64,000 nucleotides of DNA from SKLM01 sp964575455. Lineage in GTDB: Bacteria > Chloroflexota > Anaerolineae > B4-G1. The stretch lies in contig CAZNRX010000007.1 in the NCBI GenBank assembly GCA_964575455.1, positions 25,431 through 89,430 of the forward strand. Reading direction: 5' to 3'. Below, in pieces: positions 25,121 to 34,319 of the stretch (its first letter is position 1; each line of letters begins with the position of its first letter). The notes beneath the pieces are model-generated. The model worked only from the letters and a program-made list of their open reading frames with translations. It did not search any database and had not been told where the DNA came from. The position numbers and the translations under genes are program-made.

Positions 25121-26824
25121 ATGAATAGCGATACGACGCTTGTCTGGACATCCGCTCCCCGCAAGACAGCTCAGGTCCATTTTCCTGACGGACGTACATT
25201 CGAGGCTCCTGTAGGCACGCCGTTGGAGCATTACTTCCGCGCCGCCGTTGGGGAATCGACGATCCCCTTCATCGCGGCGCTGGTCGACGGCGATCTGCGG
25301 GAGTTGAACTACAAGATATGGACTGATGCCACAGTCGAGCCTTTGTTCCTGTCCGATTCAGATGGCATTCGCATCTATCGTCGATCCCTCTCGTTCCTGT
25401 TGGTCACCGCGATCCGGGAGCTTTTTCCGGAGGCTTTCGTCTTCATCGATCATTCGCTTCCATTTGGAGGTTTCTTCTGCGAGGTGGGGGGACGAAAGAA
25501 TTTCAGCGAGGAGGAGTTGGCACAGATAGAGAGCAGGATGCACGAGATTGTTGAGCAGGACTTTAGCATCCGACGAGAGAGGGTCCCGCTCGACGAGGCC
25601 ATCGAGATGTTCCGTCAGCGGAGTGAAACGGATAAGTCCAAGCTGCTGAAGCACCGAGAAAGGGAAGACCTTAAGCTCTATAATCTGCGTGATTCGCGCG
25701 ACTACTTCCACGGCTATATGGTGCCGTCGACCGGGTATCTGCGGCATTTCACCCTGCAGAAATGGCCTCCCGGTTTCATACTGCAGTATCCTCGCCGGAC
25801 ACATCCCACAAAGCTCGTATCGGCGCGTAACTACCCCCAACTCACGGCGATCTTCCGCGAGTACGGGAAGCGGCTGCGTCTGCTGGGCGTTGGCTCTGTG
25901 AGTGGGTTGAATGAAGCTGTCGACAGCGGGCGTATACGGGAGATCGTTCTCGTCTCCGAAGCGCTTCACGAGCAGCGCATCGCCCAGGTTGCCAGCCAGA
26001 TCAGCCGTCAAGAGAAGGTGCGGCTGGCGTTGATCGCCGGGCCCTCAGCCTCTGGCAAGACCACCTTCTCCAAGCGTCTTTCTATTCAGTTGTTGGCCGA
26101 GGGCATTCGGCCGTTCCCTCTTGCGCTGGATGATTACTTCGTCGATCGAGAGAAGACGCCTCGGGATGAGGACGGCAACTTCAACTTCGAGGCGCTAGAG
26201 GCTCTCGATGTCGCGCTCTTCAACCAGAATCTGCAGGCCCTGATGCGCGAGGAGGAGGTGCAGTTGCCGCGCTTCAACTTCAAGACGGGCAGGCGGGAGA
26301 AGGGCGAGAAGGTCAAGCTCGGCCCCGATCACATCATCATTGTGGAGGGTATTCACGGTCTGAACCCCAGGCTCGTGGCTGGCGTGCCGGACGAGCGCAT
26401 TTACCGCGTCTATGTCTCTGCCTTGACCCAACTGAACATTGATCGCCACAATCGCGTGCCGACGACGGACACGCGCCTCATCCGGCGCATCGTGCGCGAC
26501 GCGACCTACAGAGGATACACGGCCGAAGAGACGTTGGAGCACTGGGATATGGTGCGAAGGGGGGAGAAGGAGTTCATTTTCCCCTATCAGGAGCACGCCG
26601 ACATCATGTTTAACTCAGCGCTGGTCTACGAGCTGGCTGTGCTCAAGGAATTGGCCGAGCCGCTCCTGCTGCAGGTGAAACCATCGAGCCCGCGACGTGT
26701 GGAGGTCAAGCGGCTGCTCGCCCTCCTACAATGGTTCGAGCCGTGCGTCATGGAGTTGGTCCCCGACAACTCCATTCTGCGGGAGTTTATCGGGGGCTCG
26801 ATTCTGCGCGACTACATCCCCTGA
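25121..26824 (+). CDS. Nucleoside (uridine-type) kinase with N-terminal TGS/ThrRS-like domain
   Basis: 567 aa. Residues about 15-75 look like a TGS domain and 80-250 like the threonyl-tRNA-synthetase second additional domain (FIDHSLPFGGFF; HREREDLKLYNLRDSRDYFH). Residues 295-510 form a uridine-kinase/phosphoribulokinase P-loop domain with GPSASGKTTFSKRL near 307, the substrate loop ALDDYFVDREKTPRDEDG and VEGIHGLNP. This composite family is known as a nucleoside kinase of uncertain substrate. It starts at ATG 25121, 3 bp after the small membrane protein. Confidence 0.88.
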   Translation: MNSDTTLVWTSAPRKTAQVHFPDGRTFEAPVGTPLEHYFRAAVGESTIPFIAALVDGDLRELNYKIWTDATVEPLFLSDSDGIRIYRRSLSFLLVTAIRELFPEAFVFIDHSLPFGGFFCEVGGRKNFSEEELAQIESRMHEIVEQDFSIRRERVPLDEAIEMFRQRSETDKSKLLKHREREDLKLYNLRDSRDYFHGYMVPSTGYLRHFTLQKWPPGFILQYPRRTHPTKLVSARNYPQLTAIFREYGKRLRLLGVGSVSGLNEAVDSGRIREIVLVSEALHEQRIAQVASQISRQEKVRLALIAGPSASGKTTFSKRLSIQLLAEGIRPFPLALDDYFVDREKTPRDEDGNFNFEALEALDVALFNQNLQALMREEEVQLPRFNFKTGRREKGEKVKLGPDHIIIVEGIHGLNPRLVAGVPDERIYRVYVSALTQLNIDRHNRVPTTDTRLIRRIVRDATYRGYTAEETLEHWDMVRRGEKEFIFPYQEHADIMFNSALVYELAVLKELAEPLLLQVKPSSPRRVEVKRLLALLQWFEPCVMELVPDNSILREFIGGSILRDYIP

Positions 26825-26840
26825 GGCAGCAGCTTGGGCC

Positions 26841-26890
26841 ACGGCGGATCGCGGATCCGCAGGGAGCGGGAAGGGGAGGTGGGCAGGGCG
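26841..26890 (+). repeat. Repeat family B, intergenic copy
   Basis: CGGCGGATCGCGGATCCGC then AGGGAGCGGGAAGGGGAGG, in the 88-bp gap between convergent genes. Matches 18220-18270 inside the giant kinase. The GCGGATCGCGGATCCGC core is itself palindromic. Confidence 0.75.
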
Positions 26891-26912
26891 AAGCACCTCT
26901 TGCACGTCCGCC

Positions 26913-29360
26913 CTACTGGTAGATCACAAGCCGCGGCGGTGGATCGAGCGACAACACGTCCTCTGGCGTCATCAGCGGCTCGTCGTACACGTAGAAGATC
27001 TTCAGGCCCCCGTACTCAAAGCCTGGCTCCGCCTTGTACTGATCGTAGTCCTGGACCTTGGCGCCTGGACCGCCGAACCCATCGGCATCCCAAACCAGAT
27101 CGACCAGAGGGTAGTCAAGGATCATCTCCTTGTGCTCGATCATTCGGTCGTTGAACTGATGGACAATCAGCAATTTGCGCTGACCGGTCTCTCGTGCCAC
27201 ACGATCCATGCGCGCCTGAATCCAGTTGATTTGAGAGCCCGTGATCTTCCCCAGGTCCTCTCCGGGCACCTGAGTGTCACCCACGATGAACTCTGGGTCT
27301 ATCGCTAGATGGACCTTGGGCTCGTGCAAGAGCGGCTCAATCGCATTCAGCTCGTCCACCAAGTCGGCTCGACCCGGCTGTATGTCCAGTATCGACCATC
27401 CTCCCTCTGTTCTCACGCCTTCGATCCAGCGACGGATGGTGTCATGTGGGACGCGGTGGCTGTAGGTCCCGTCCGGGCCGGGGAAGCCGTCGGCGATGGT
27501 GGTCACCATATGGAACGTGGGAATCGTGTCCACAGATGGATCTAGATTCTTGTAGACCTGGAGCTGCTCCTTGAGCAGTCTCAGCGTCTCCGTGATGCCG
27601 TGGCGCCCCAGAATGCCAAGGCCAGGCCCCAATGGCGTTCCATAGTAGGCGATCAGGCGGCGGCCGTCCAGCAGCGGACCGGGACATAGCTCCGACCTTT
27701 GATCCCCCTCTCTCTGCTTCAAAGCCTCTATGAGGGCGGGGGGCTTCTTTGAGGGGCCGGGAGCGATGCGCCAGCGATCCCCCCAGGTGGGCCCGAAGCC
27801 CCAGATGGTAGACACCGCGAAGCCAGCCTCCCCTCTCTTCTCCCGTTGGGCTGCGTACAAGGTGCACCCGTCTGCAGCCCACTGAAGATCCGTCAGGGGC
27901 CGAGCGTCGTCGGCGTGGATCAGGGGTTGATGCTCCGCCGTCGCTCGGTTCCAGAGCATCAACCCCTCCCCATGGGTATCCGATCCGTTCACACTGTAGA
28001 TCAGATAGACGCCCCGGGGCGACCATGCCAAGTCCCAAAGGCGCAGGTGTCCCGCTGACACGATGGTGGTGGTTTGACCGGAGGCCACGTCCACCACGCT
28101 CATATCGCACGTCGTGTCGTCGCAGCCGAAGCTGGCCAGAAGGCGACCATCCGGCGACCACGCGACTGGGAGAAGGCCGGGGAGGCTCTGGGTCTCGCTG
28201 AGCCCTTGGGTATCCGCCAGGAACATACGGGGCTCCTGTTCCGCTTTGGTCACCGATCCGTAGGCCACCCAGCGGCCATCCGGTGACCAAAGAGGGTCGT
28301 GTCCCGAGACTGTGACGGTCGGTTGGCGAGGTAGGGAGAGCGGGGGCGCCTGTGTCTGGCCCGAGAGGGGTAGGATGTGGAGCCTCTGCTCGCTGCTAGG
28401 CTGACCCTTGAACAAGGCCACGTAGTCTCGATCGGGCGAGAGCGCGTAGAGGTCACGGGTGAGGGACCACTCGGTGAGGAGCCACCCGAGCTCCCCAGTC
28501 TTCGTGAGGGTCTGCGTCGGGGGACCGACGGTCACCAGGTGAGCATCCTCTCCGAGCCTTTCCCATAGCACCGTGTCCTCATCTAACCACGTTGCAGCGT
28601 CGAGCGATTGCTCAGCCACGCGCCAGATGTGCATCGACGCTACGTCGAGCACCCAGGCCCCCGGTGAGGAGGACTCGCTGGAGTGTTGGAACAGGATGCG
28701 GGTCCCTTGGGGTGACCAGATTGCGTCGTGGACGCTTGAGAGGTCCGATGGGAAGTCGGGGTCGTCGCGCGCTAGATTGAGTGTCTCCCCCAGCCGACTG
28801 TCCCATAGCTGAATCGTCTGACGCTCCCCCGCTGCGCCCGTCCCGGAGCCGCCTGTTGCCGCGGTGTACAGTAGCCAGCGACCATCGGGGGACCATGCCA
28901 CGCTTTGAGCGCTTGGGCTCGACGAACTCACCACGGGATGCGTGACGCCGTCCGCAACCACTGTCGCGCTGAAGTTTTGGGGCCTCACGACGGACAGCAT
29001 GTCACCTTCCACGTAAGCCAGCGCTCCGGTTGAGCTGAGGAACGGAGGGGATACAGCCACAGGCATGGGGGTAGGTGTCGGTATCGGCGTGGGTGTTGAG
29101 GTGGGTGCTGGCGTGGCCGTTGGCGCGTTCGTGGGCTGGGGGGATGTCGCGGTGTAGGAGACAGGCTGTGAGGTGCTCGAGGGGGTTGGCGTGGCCCTTT
29201 TGGAGGGAGTCGGGCTAGGGCGAGCAGCATCCTGCGGATAGACGAGATTCGTGGAGGCAACGATGATGAGCAAGAGCCCCGTCAGGCCCGAGATGAGAAG
29301 CAGGTACGGAATAGGGTTAGCTGGCCCTCTGGATGGGGAATGAGGTGTTGGGCTCTCCTT
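26913..29360 (-). CDS. Membrane-anchored TolB/WD40-like beta-propeller protein with a C-terminal domain of unknown function
   Basis: About 816 aa. One transmembrane helix at 17-40 (PYLLLISGLTGLLLIIVAST), then a Pro/Thr-rich spacer at 45-105. Residues 110-530 hold repeated WSPDGRWL/WSPDGRLLA blades typical of TolB-like six-bladed propellers. Residues 540-816 form a separate domain (YYGTPLGPGLGILG; IDPEFIVG; VDLVWDADGFGG) with strand-helix patterning that could be a TIM-barrel hydrolase; the function is not clear. Translation starts at a GTG at 29363-29361 that overlaps the cupin stop (GTGA), so it is coupled to the cupin gene. The N-terminal 10 residues are cytosolic and the rest extracytoplasmic. 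Confidence 0.8.
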   Translation of the reverse strand, partial: KESPTPHSPSRGPANPIPYLLLISGLTGLLLIIVASTNLVYPQDAARPSPTPSKRATPTPSSTSQPVSYTATSPQPTNAPTATPAPTSTPTPIPTPTPMPVAVSPPFLSSTGALAYVEGDMLSVVRPQNFSATVVADGVTHPVVSSSSPSAQSVAWSPDGRWLLYTAATGGSGTGAAGERQTIQLWDSRLGETLNLARDDPDFPSDLSSVHDAIWSPQGTRILFQHSSESSSPGAWVLDVASMHIWRVAEQSLDAATWLDEDTVLWERLGEDAHLVTVGPPTQTLTKTGELGWLLTEWSLTRDLYALSPDRDYVALFKGQPSSEQRLHILPLSGQTQAPPLSLPRQPTVTVSGHDPLWSPDGRWVAYGSVTKAEQEPRMFLADTQGLSETQSLPGLLPVAWSPDGRLLASFGCDDTTCDMSVVDVASGQTTTIVSAGHLRLWDLAWSPRGVYLIYSVNGSDTHGEGLMLWNRATAEHQPLIHADDARPLTDLQWAADGCTLYAAQREKRGEAGFAVSTIWGFGPTWGDRWRIAPGPSKKPPALIEALKQREGDQRSELCPGPLLDGRRLIAYYGTPLGPGLGILGRHGITETLRLLKEQLQVYKNLDPSVDTIPTFHMVTTIADGFPGPDGTYSHRVPHDTIRRWIEGVRTEGGWSILDIQPGRADLVDELNAIEPLLHEPKVHLAIDPEFIVGDTQVPGEDLGKITGSQINWIQARMDRVARETGQRKLLIVHQFNDRMIEHKEMILDYPLVDLVWDADGFGGPGAKVQDYDQYKAEPGFEYGGLKIFYVYDEPLMTPEDVLSLDPPPRLVIYQ

Positions 29361-29683
29361 CACAGCGGGATAACACAGATGAAGCGCAGCGGTCTGTCTC
29401 CCGTGTTGCGATAGCCGTGAGGTTCGCTGGGGGGGACGTAGAGCGCGGTGCCAGGGCGCATCTTCTGCTCACCATCCGGCGCATGCACCACCCCTTCCCC
29501 TTCCAGCACGAAGATCTCATGCTCATAGGGGTGTTCGTGTGTCTCGAAGACAGCTCCAGGCTCAAACTCGATCACGCGCATGGCGAAGTTGGGCGCGCCC
29601 TCCGGCTCGCCGATGAGCCAGCGGATGGACTTGTCCTCGCCAACGGGCTCCTTGGGAACGTCACGATAGTCTCGGTGCAACAT
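29360..29683 (-). CDS. Small cupin-domain protein
   Basis: 107 aa, a single cupin barrel with both metal motifs intact: GAVFETHEHPYEHEIFVLEG (His49, His51, Glu55) and GTALYVPPSEPHGYRN (His89). Metal type and ligand are unknown. The start is ATG 29683, behind GGAGG at 6 nt; the GTG at 29689 sits on the ribosome site. It lies 31 bp after the geranylgeranyl-reductase-like gene. Confidence 0.9.
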   Translation of the reverse strand: MLHRDYRDVPKEPVGEDKSIRWLIGEPEGAPNFAMRVIEFEPGAVFETHEHPYEHEIFVLEGEGVVHAPDGEQKMRPGTALYVPPSEPHGYRNTGDRPLRFICVIPL

Positions 29684-29714
29684 GGTCACCTCCAGATGAT
29701 GTACATCCTCACTC

Positions 29715-30860
29715 TTAGGCTATCGGCTCGGCATCTGAGCGGTGCTTCACCGGTAGTCTTTTACTCAAACCCAACAGGACGTTGGGTATAGCACGGACCG
29801 CCATGCGACGATAGGAGATCTCCCCGGCGAACAGGCGAAGGAAGTCCCTCACGAACAGAGGGTTTCTCACCGCCAGCTCGAAGCTGCCTCGCGGATGGTT
29901 GTAGAAAAACTGTGCCCAACGCCGTCCCCAGAGCAGGTCGCGACCGATCTCTCGGTGTACCCGCTGGGAATAGCCCTGTGGCCTGTCATTCAGAATCGAT
30001 TCAGCTGCCAACCGACCACTGTCGACTGCATGGCGAATGCCCTCCCCCAGTAGGGGATCCATCAACCCGGCAGCGTCGCCAAGCAGCAACACCCGTCCTC
30101 GACGAAGGGGTTCGCGTTTTAGGTGAATGGGAAGGGGATGACCACGCAACCTCGTCCCATCGATTTCAATCCCTAGCTCTGCTATCTTGCCCCGCAGGGT
30201 GTGTTTTATGTTGGTTACATGCTCCTGAAACGTGCCAATCCCCACCGAGAGATGCTTGGCCTTGGGGAAGATCCAGAGATATCCCTTGGAGAGTGTTCCG
30301 AAGACGAAGAGGGCTGTATGGACGTACTCCTCCAACAGGTCCTCGTCGGCGGGAACCTCGGCCTCGATGGCCACCCCCATCTGGCTGTCCCGCCGCAGGT
30401 CGACAAGCCGTGACACACGCGAGTTTGCTCCATCAGCTCCAAGGAGGTAGCGCGCGCGGAGGGTCTCGCCCGAAGCGGTGGTTACTGTAACACCCGATTC
30501 ATCCTGCTGAAGGGTGGTGACAGGTGCCTGGTCCATCACGTCGGCCTGAGCGTGGTTGAGAATGTGTAGATCAAAGCGATCGCGCATCACCATCGCTATC
30601 GAGCGCTCCGGGAGGTCGGCGACTATCTCCCGACCGTCTCGGAAGCGAAAGCGAACGTGCTGGATCCAGCGTTCTACGATGGTGGAGAAATCAAAGGGGA
30701 AGCGGTCGAAAACCGTCCTGGGAACGCCCCCTCCGCAGGGCTTATAGCGGGGTAACTCCTCTTTCTCAAGGACGGCGACCCGATGTCCAGCCTCGCCCAG
30801 CCAATAGGCGGCGGAGGCGCCGGCCGGCCCGGCTCCCGCGACGATGACGTCATAAGTCAT
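29715..30860 (-). CDS. Geranylgeranyl-reductase-family FAD-dependent oxidoreductase
   Basis: 381 aa. N-terminal Rossmann motif VAGAGPAGASAAYWLGEAGH, the GGR-type active loop PRYKPCGGGVP near 37-47, and the FAD-closing motif LLGDAAGLMDPLLGEGIRHA near 270. The family reduces isoprenoid double bonds in quinones, chlorophyll side chains or lipids; no phototrophy genes are seen, so menaquinone or membrane lipid is more likely. The start is ATG 30860, which overlaps the stop of the upstream gene (TGATG), so it is translationally coupled. The basic C-terminus ends in LPVKHRSDAEPIA. Confidence 0.88.
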   Translation of the reverse strand: MTYDVIVAGAGPAGASAAYWLGEAGHRVAVLEKEELPRYKPCGGGVPRTVFDRFPFDFSTIVERWIQHVRFRFRDGREIVADLPERSIAMVMRDRFDLHILNHAQADVMDQAPVTTLQQDESGVTVTTASGETLRARYLLGADGANSRVSRLVDLRRDSQMGVAIEAEVPADEDLLEEYVHTALFVFGTLSKGYLWIFPKAKHLSVGIGTFQEHVTNIKHTLRGKIAELGIEIDGTRLRGHPLPIHLKREPLRRGRVLLLGDAAGLMDPLLGEGIRHAVDSGRLAAESILNDRPQGYSQRVHREIGRDLLWGRRWAQFFYNHPRGSFELAVRNPLFVRDFLRLFAGEISYRRMAVRAIPNVLLGLSKRLPVKHRSDAEPIA

Positions 30861-31123
30861 CAATCGCTCTGCTGAGGCTGTTTCCAGAAGCAGATCATCT
30901 GGTCCGGCCTGAATGTGACCTGGACCAGTTCCCAGCCCTTAGCGCCGACGTCGCTCAGAAGACGCTCAACAGCTTCCGTAAAGGGATTCGGCCCCTCGTC
31001 GAAGTAACACGCCCCCTTGTCATCGCAGTAGATCGCTGGGGGGACATCCTCCATGACCTTAACGAGGTGCTCCAGGATATCCTTGGCCTCGTGAACGGTG
31101 ATCTTGTAGCGCCAGTTAGGCAT
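30860..31123 (-). CDS. Small DUF4177-like protein
   Basis: 87 aa. The C-terminal half has the DUF4177-type pattern GAKGWELVQVTFRPDQMICF, usually a small alpha/beta domain of unknown role. It has ATG 31123 behind AAAGGA and overlaps the start of the oxidoreductase gene, so the two products probably act together. The 150-bp gap upstream carries no gene that I can support. Confidence 0.7.
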   Translation of the reverse strand: MPNWRYKITVHEAKDILEHLVKVMEDVPPAIYCDDKGACYFDEGPNPFTEAVERLLSDVGAKGWELVQVTFRPDQMICFWKQPQQSD

Positions 31124-31273
31124 GTCTGTTCCTTTCCGAGTTCTGTAGTCCTCGCTTGAGCCGTCATCAGACGCACCTGGTCATGCCTGTTGCTCAGGCC
31201 TGCTGATTATAGCACAGAACCTCGTGCGGCGACAAAGCGAGGGCTACGCCCGTCGTCGCACGTTGGATCGCGG

Positions 31274-31480
31274 CTAGACGATGACAGCGTTGAAAGGACA
31301 GGCGGGCATGCATGCACGACACCCATGGCAGCGGTTATCGTCGATGAATGGTGCCTCACCTGGATCGAGGGCGATAATGGCTTTGGTTCGACATGCAGCC
31401 CTCGCCGCGCATTTCTCGCAGATACGACACTGGCTCTCGTCAACGTGCGGCAACCTGGACGTTGGCACATGATGCATCAT
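31274..31480 (-). CDS. Small ferredoxin with two [4Fe-4S]-type cysteine motifs
   Basis: 68 aa. The first motif is C-x2-C-x2-C-x5-C (CRICEKCAARAAC), a spaced variant; the second is the regular C-x2-C-x2-C-x3-CP (CHGCRACMPACPFNAV). It is probably a soluble electron carrier. It lies 18 bp after a thioredoxin-reductase-like gene lacking the NADPH motif, so it could be its electron partner (inference). The start is ATG 31480 or 31477; the ribosome site is weak. Confidence 0.85.
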   Translation of the reverse strand: MMHHVPTSRLPHVDESQCRICEKCAARAACRTKAIIALDPGEAPFIDDNRCHGCRACMPACPFNAVIV

Positions 31481-31498
31481 GACGTAGGTGGTGGAGAT

Positions 31499-32479
31499 CT
31501 AGCGGCTCCAGTCTGGGCGTAGCTGCTTGCGACCGTGCAGGTGGCGATCAACGGCTATGGCGGCCTCCACACCCTCCGCAGCCGCGATAGCCGCCTGCTT
31601 CACGTGCTTGCAGAGCACGTCACCCACCGCGAAGACGCCCTCGACACCCGTCTGGAATATCTCGTCGACCACCAGACACCCCTCTTCGTTGATAGATACC
31701 TGCTCATCCAGGAAGTCGATGATCGGCACGTTGCCCTGAAGGTAGACGAAGACCCCGCTGACTTCGATGGTCTTCGTTTCACCCTGGGCTATGATGTCAA
31801 TCGCTTCGACCTGGTTCTCGCCCTTGATCTCCTTGATTCGCGTGGAGGGATGGATCGTCACATTGTCACGGGTCTTGAGCTCCTCCACCAGTTCGTCGGA
31901 GGCCCGTAGGTCAGACTGGGTTACAAGAACGTGAACCCGCGAGGCAAAGCGAGTCAGGGTAAGCGCCTCCTCGGCGGCCTCATCATTGCCCCCTGCTACG
32001 GCCACCTCTTGATTGCGGAAGAAGGCGCCATCACACGTGGCGCAGTAGCTAACGCCGCGGCCTACCAAGCGTTCCTCACCGGGGAAGCGATTGGTTCGTC
32101 CCATCGCACCGGTGGCGATGATCACCGCACGACCCTTGTAGCCGCCCTCCCCCGTCCAGACCTGCTTCGGTGCGCCATCGAGATCCACACGCAGGACCTT
32201 CTCGTTGATGAACGTTGCACCGAAGGAGTGCGCCTGATGTCGTATCTTACGCACGAGATCTGCACCTTTGACAGGCTCCGGAAGGCCGGGGTAATTGGCA
32301 ATCTTCGAGGCCATGCCCAGCGCACCGGCGGTGATGCCCTTGTCGATCACCAAGGTCTTGAGATCCGATCGGGCTGTGTAGATGGCCGCGCTGGCTCCGG
32401 ATGGCCCGCCACCGATGACGATGACGTCGTAGACCTCGGGCTTCGAGGACTCCTTCTCCGCAATAAAGCTCATGTTCAT
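31499..32479 (-). CDS. Thioredoxin-reductase-like flavoprotein lacking the classic NADPH motif
   Basis: 326 aa. FAD motif VIGGGPSGASAAIYTAR at the N-terminus, redox-active CATC (Cys146/Cys149), C-terminal FAD motif GVFAVGDV. In the pyridine-nucleotide domain the usual GGGDSA is GGNDEA and the HRRxxxRA motif that binds the 2'-phosphate of NADPH is replaced by VTQSDLRA (186-193). It therefore may use NADH or a ferredoxin rather than NADPH. ATG 32479 is used; ATG 32473 and GTG 32491 are alternatives. It sits between a normal trxB and a ferredoxin gene. Confidence 0.88.
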   Translation of the reverse strand: MNMSFIAEKESSKPEVYDVIVIGGGPSGASAAIYTARSDLKTLVIDKGITAGALGMASKIANYPGLPEPVKGADLVRKIRHQAHSFGATFINEKVLRVDLDGAPKQVWTGEGGYKGRAVIIATGAMGRTNRFPGEERLVGRGVSYCATCDGAFFRNQEVAVAGGNDEAAEEALTLTRFASRVHVLVTQSDLRASDELVEELKTRDNVTIHPSTRIKEIKGENQVEAIDIIAQGETKTIEVSGVFVYLQGNVPIIDFLDEQVSINEEGCLVVDEIFQTGVEGVFAVGDVLCKHVKQAAIAAAEGVEAAIAVDRHLHGRKQLRPDWSR

Positions 32480-32590
32480 CCTGGTACGCACCTTTTGTTA
32501 CCTACTGCAGTCGCTCGGCAGCGCTCTACATCACGTCTGTGAACGGTGATATCGGGTTGACGGGTCGAGACCGGCGGTTTGCCAGGCGCC

Positions 32591-33580
32591 TCACGGATAC
32601 TTGTCCAGGTAGCGCTCGGCTTCCATCGCTGCGATGGCGCCGGTGCCAGCCGCGATCACCACCTGACGGTAGTGGGGATCCTGGATGTCACCCGCCACGA
32701 AAACGCCAGGCACGTTGGTATGCTGCCGGCGATCCGAAACGACGTAACCTTGTCTGTCCAGTTCTAGCTGTCCAACGAAAAGATCTGACTTCGGCTCCAT
32801 CCCGATGTAGATGAAGACGCCATCCGTCCTGATCATATTGCTCTCTTCGGTCTTCACATTGCGCACTCGCACGCCGGTTACGGCCTGATCGCCCAGAATC
32901 TCCTCCACCACAGAATCCCACGCAAAGTCTATCTTGGGATTTGCAAAGGCTCTTTCCTGGTAGATCTTGGTGGCCCGCAACTCGTCACGGCGATGGATAA
33001 CGGTCACCTTCTCGGCGAACTTGGTCAGGAATATGGCTTCGTCAACGGCGCTGTCGCCGCCACCGACGACGACGACCTGCTTGTCGCGATAGAAGAAGCC
33101 GTCGCACGTGGCGCAGGACGAGACACCTCGACCATAGAACTTCTCCTCACCGGGAATCCCCAGACGGCGGGGGGCAGCGCCTGTGGCCACGATCACGCTC
33201 TGAGCCTGGTATCGCCTTCGAGAGGACTTAAGGACGAAGGGATGCTTGGAGAAATCGACCTCCGTCACCATCTCTGGGACGAGGGTAGCACCAAATCTAC
33301 TGGCCTGGTCTTGGAAGCGCTGGGCCAGCTCGCTGCCGGTAATCCCCTCGGGAAAGCCAGGGAAGTTGTCCACCCCGGCTGTGTTGGCCGGTTGACCGCC
33401 CGGAAGTGTGCCGATCAGGGCGCAGGTTGGAACCCGGGCCCGGCCGGCGTAGATCGCTGCGGTCAACCCGGCCGGGCCTCCACCGATGATGACCAGCTCA
33501 TATGCCTCGGGCTGTTCGCCGGTGACCGCATCGACGTGTCCCACCGTCTCTAGAGAGGTCATCTTCGGCTCGAAGTCCAT
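32591..33580 (-). CDS. trxB: Thioredoxin reductase (NADPH)
   Basis: 329 aa with every expected element: FAD motif VIIGGGPAGLTAAIYAGRAR, redox-active CATC (Cys156/Cys159), NADPH motif GGGDSAVDEA near 173, HRRDELRA near 196 and the C-terminal GVFVAGDIQDPHYRQV. It reduces thioredoxin or, given the neighbour, the two-CXXC glutaredoxin-like protein encoded 5 bp upstream. The start is ATG 33580 behind GGAGG. There is a family-atypical 25-aa N-terminal extension. Confidence 0.95.
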   Translation of the reverse strand: MDFEPKMTSLETVGHVDAVTGEQPEAYELVIIGGGPAGLTAAIYAGRARVPTCALIGTLPGGQPANTAGVDNFPGFPEGITGSELAQRFQDQASRFGATLVPEMVTEVDFSKHPFVLKSSRRRYQAQSVIVATGAAPRRLGIPGEEKFYGRGVSSCATCDGFFYRDKQVVVVGGGDSAVDEAIFLTKFAEKVTVIHRRDELRATKIYQERAFANPKIDFAWDSVVEEILGDQAVTGVRVRNVKTEESNMIRTDGVFIYIGMEPKSDLFVGQLELDRQGYVVSDRRQHTNVPGVFVAGDIQDPHYRQVVIAAGTGAIAAMEAERYLDKYP

Positions 33581-33585
33581 CGCTG

Positions 33586-34257
33586 CTATACCTCCTCTGT
33601 GACCGTTTCGGCCCGGGAAGCTACCAGTTCCTGGAGCTTCTCCAAGACCATAGGCTCTGGCGTCGCACCCTCAATGTGGGCTGACTCGTTGATGACTGTG
33701 CGCGGAACCCCCATGACCTGATACTTCGTGGATAAGTGAGGGAACTCCTGGGCCTCAACCATGTCGGCACGCACCATTGGGCTGGCCAAGGCCATCCGAT
33801 GGGCTAGCACTACCGCCTGCGGACAATAGGGACAGGTCGGCGTGACAAAGACCTGCATATGAACCGGCTCGGTCAGCTCTGAAAGATAGGCCTCCGTCTC
33901 CTGGCTGAGTTCGTGATTCCCGTTTGCCACGGACTGGATTGCCTCCAGCAGTGACGTGAACTCGTAGCCTGAGGGGATCCCGTAGAAGCGTATGCCGTGA
34001 TCCTCCTCTCCAATGACGGCGATGGCCGGGATCTTGTCGATGCCGTACTCCTCGACCATCTCCTCATCGGTGACGAAGTTGTAGATTTCGGCCGTCAACT
34101 GGTCCGACAGGCCGGTTACCTCCTCCACCAGCTGCCGCGTCTCGGCGCAGTACTGACACTCAAACTCCTGGGTGAACATCACCAGTCGGACTGGCTGATC
34201 TAGGCCAGCCAGTTGCTGCTTGACTTGCTGTTGGACTTCCTCATTGAGTAGAGGCAT
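33586..34257 (-). CDS. Glutaredoxin-like protein disulfide oxidoreductase (two thioredoxin folds)
   Basis: 223 aa with two thioredoxin-fold halves, each bearing a CXXC: CQYC (Cys34/Cys37) and CPYC (Cys142/Cys145), with cis-Pro motifs KIPAIAV and GVPRTVI. This is the PDO family common in thermophiles, acting in disulfide exchange with thioredoxin reductase in the cytosol. The start is ATG 34257 behind AAAGGAG; ten upstream codons are not needed. It forms a tight pair with trxB. Confidence 0.93.
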   Translation of the reverse strand: MPLLNEEVQQQVKQQLAGLDQPVRLVMFTQEFECQYCAETRQLVEEVTGLSDQLTAEIYNFVTDEEMVEEYGIDKIPAIAVIGEEDHGIRFYGIPSGYEFTSLLEAIQSVANGNHELSQETEAYLSELTEPVHMQVFVTPTCPYCPQAVVLAHRMALASPMVRADMVEAQEFPHLSTKYQVMGVPRTVINESAHIEGATPEPMVLEKLQELVASRAETVTEEV

Positions 34258-34319
34258 GAACGATCTCCTTTGATCTGTGAACTGCAATCGAATGGTGAAC
34301 CACTATGTCTCTCTGGGGC

